This document shows positions 63,451-64,000 of a stretch of 64,000 nt of DNA, in pieces (the stretch's first letter is position 1; each line of letters begins with the position of its first letter). This DNA comes from Paragorgia papillata (lineage: Eukaryota; Cnidaria; Anthozoa; Scleralcyonacea; Coralliidae), in the NCBI GenBank assembly GCA_035771165.1, contig JAWNZC010000321.1:2455501-2519500 (forward strand). Reading direction: 5' to 3'. Below the pieces are notes generated by a model. It ran no database searches, was not told the DNA's origin, and saw only the letters and a program-made list of their open reading frames with translations. The translations under genes and the position numbers were made by a program.

Positions 63451-64000
63451 TATTTAGTGAATTGATTTCATCTAAATATATCCAAGGTAAATGGTTTACC
63501 AGAAAGAACTAGAGAATGTCTGTTGTATCAAAGTTACAGGATCTCCACCACTGGCTATCCCCACAACTTAAAAATAAAAATTTGCAGTTCACTGGCTAGG
63601 TAATTTAATCGAAGATCTTCAAGTGATGAGAAACACATCTGACTATTATTCTTTCTGACCTAATGCATTACAAATGTATACTCAGTGTATATAACATAGT
63701 CATACTATGTATATGTGACATATACAGCACTGTACATGATTTGGAACATATTGTAAAGTAAACTACAGTGTAGCAACATTCATTTACAGGGCAGGTTCCT
63801 ATAAAGCCAAGGATCACCACACTCACTCAAAAATGAACTTGGTGATTGTATCAATCAATCAACAATCAATCAATTATGTCACTGTCTCCATATGATTGCT
63901 GATCACTGGGAACATCCAGTGCGGAATCACTAGTCATCTTGGTTTTAATGGTCTGCAACATGCATACTGATCACTGAGATGACAAAATCACCATTTCCAC
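63451..64000. other. right edge, no gene recognised
   Basis: AT-rich, with (CAAT)n-like repeats at 63850-63880. Nothing else is supported. Confidence 0.45.

Overview
This is AT-rich, repeat-laden animal (metazoan) nuclear DNA. It holds intron-split housekeeping genes with GT-AG introns, non-LTR retrotransposons, hAT, pogo-like and TTAA-type DNA transposons, and many foldback elements. Nothing is bacterial: there are no operons, and the longest open frames are transposases. A single delta/gamma/zeta-type sarcoglycan gene, the transposon mix and abundant ACATGTAC-like words suggest a non-vertebrate, most likely an anthozoan cnidarian. That placement is inference.

Three host loci are recognisable. 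(1) A complete delta/gamma/zeta-sarcoglycan gene on the minus strand, 60384 to 43460: five exons, all phases join, 290 residues. (2) A complete OST3/OST6-family gene (MAGT1/TUSC3), also minus, 36277 to 13072: eleven exons, all phases join, 330 residues, with a CxxC active site and a last coding exon of only 16 bases. (3) The terminal exon of a pentraxin-domain gene on the plus strand, 10144-10543; its upstream exons were not found. In human, SGCZ and TUSC3 are neighbours on 8p22, so the sarcoglycan-OST3/6 adjacency may be an old linkage. One protein belongs to the dystrophin-associated membrane complex and the other to the ER N-glycosylation machinery.

Layout: 1-4800 intergenic with foldback repeats; 4801-8850 two decayed LINEs; 8851-11510 minisatellite, pentraxin exon, microsatellite and a Ty3/gypsy integrase remnant; 11854-12540 palindromic elements; 13072-36277 the OST3/6 gene. 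Its 8-kb intron 9 carries a 7.06-kb TTAA-flanked palindrome with a 4.29-kb hAT nested in one arm; other introns hold a 5S-rRNA-like SINE and several foldback elements. 36296-36518 is a MITE just upstream of the OST3/6 start codon. 36956-39330 is a LINE on the minus strand, followed by foldback elements to about 43 kb. 43460-60384 is the sarcoglycan gene; its 12-kb last intron holds LINE pieces, a CXC-like remnant, a tRNA-like repeat, a pogo-type remnant and a 3.9-kb hAT. 60600-63450 is a cluster of three transposon-like elements upstream of the sarcoglycan start.

The most informative structure is the record of insertions. Many elements keep clean target-site duplications (8 bp for hATs, 9 bp for a group of small MITEs, TTAA for the palindrome). 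For both large hATs the window also contains an unoccupied copy of the target: the other palindrome arm for one, a related repeat at 31.43 kb for the other.
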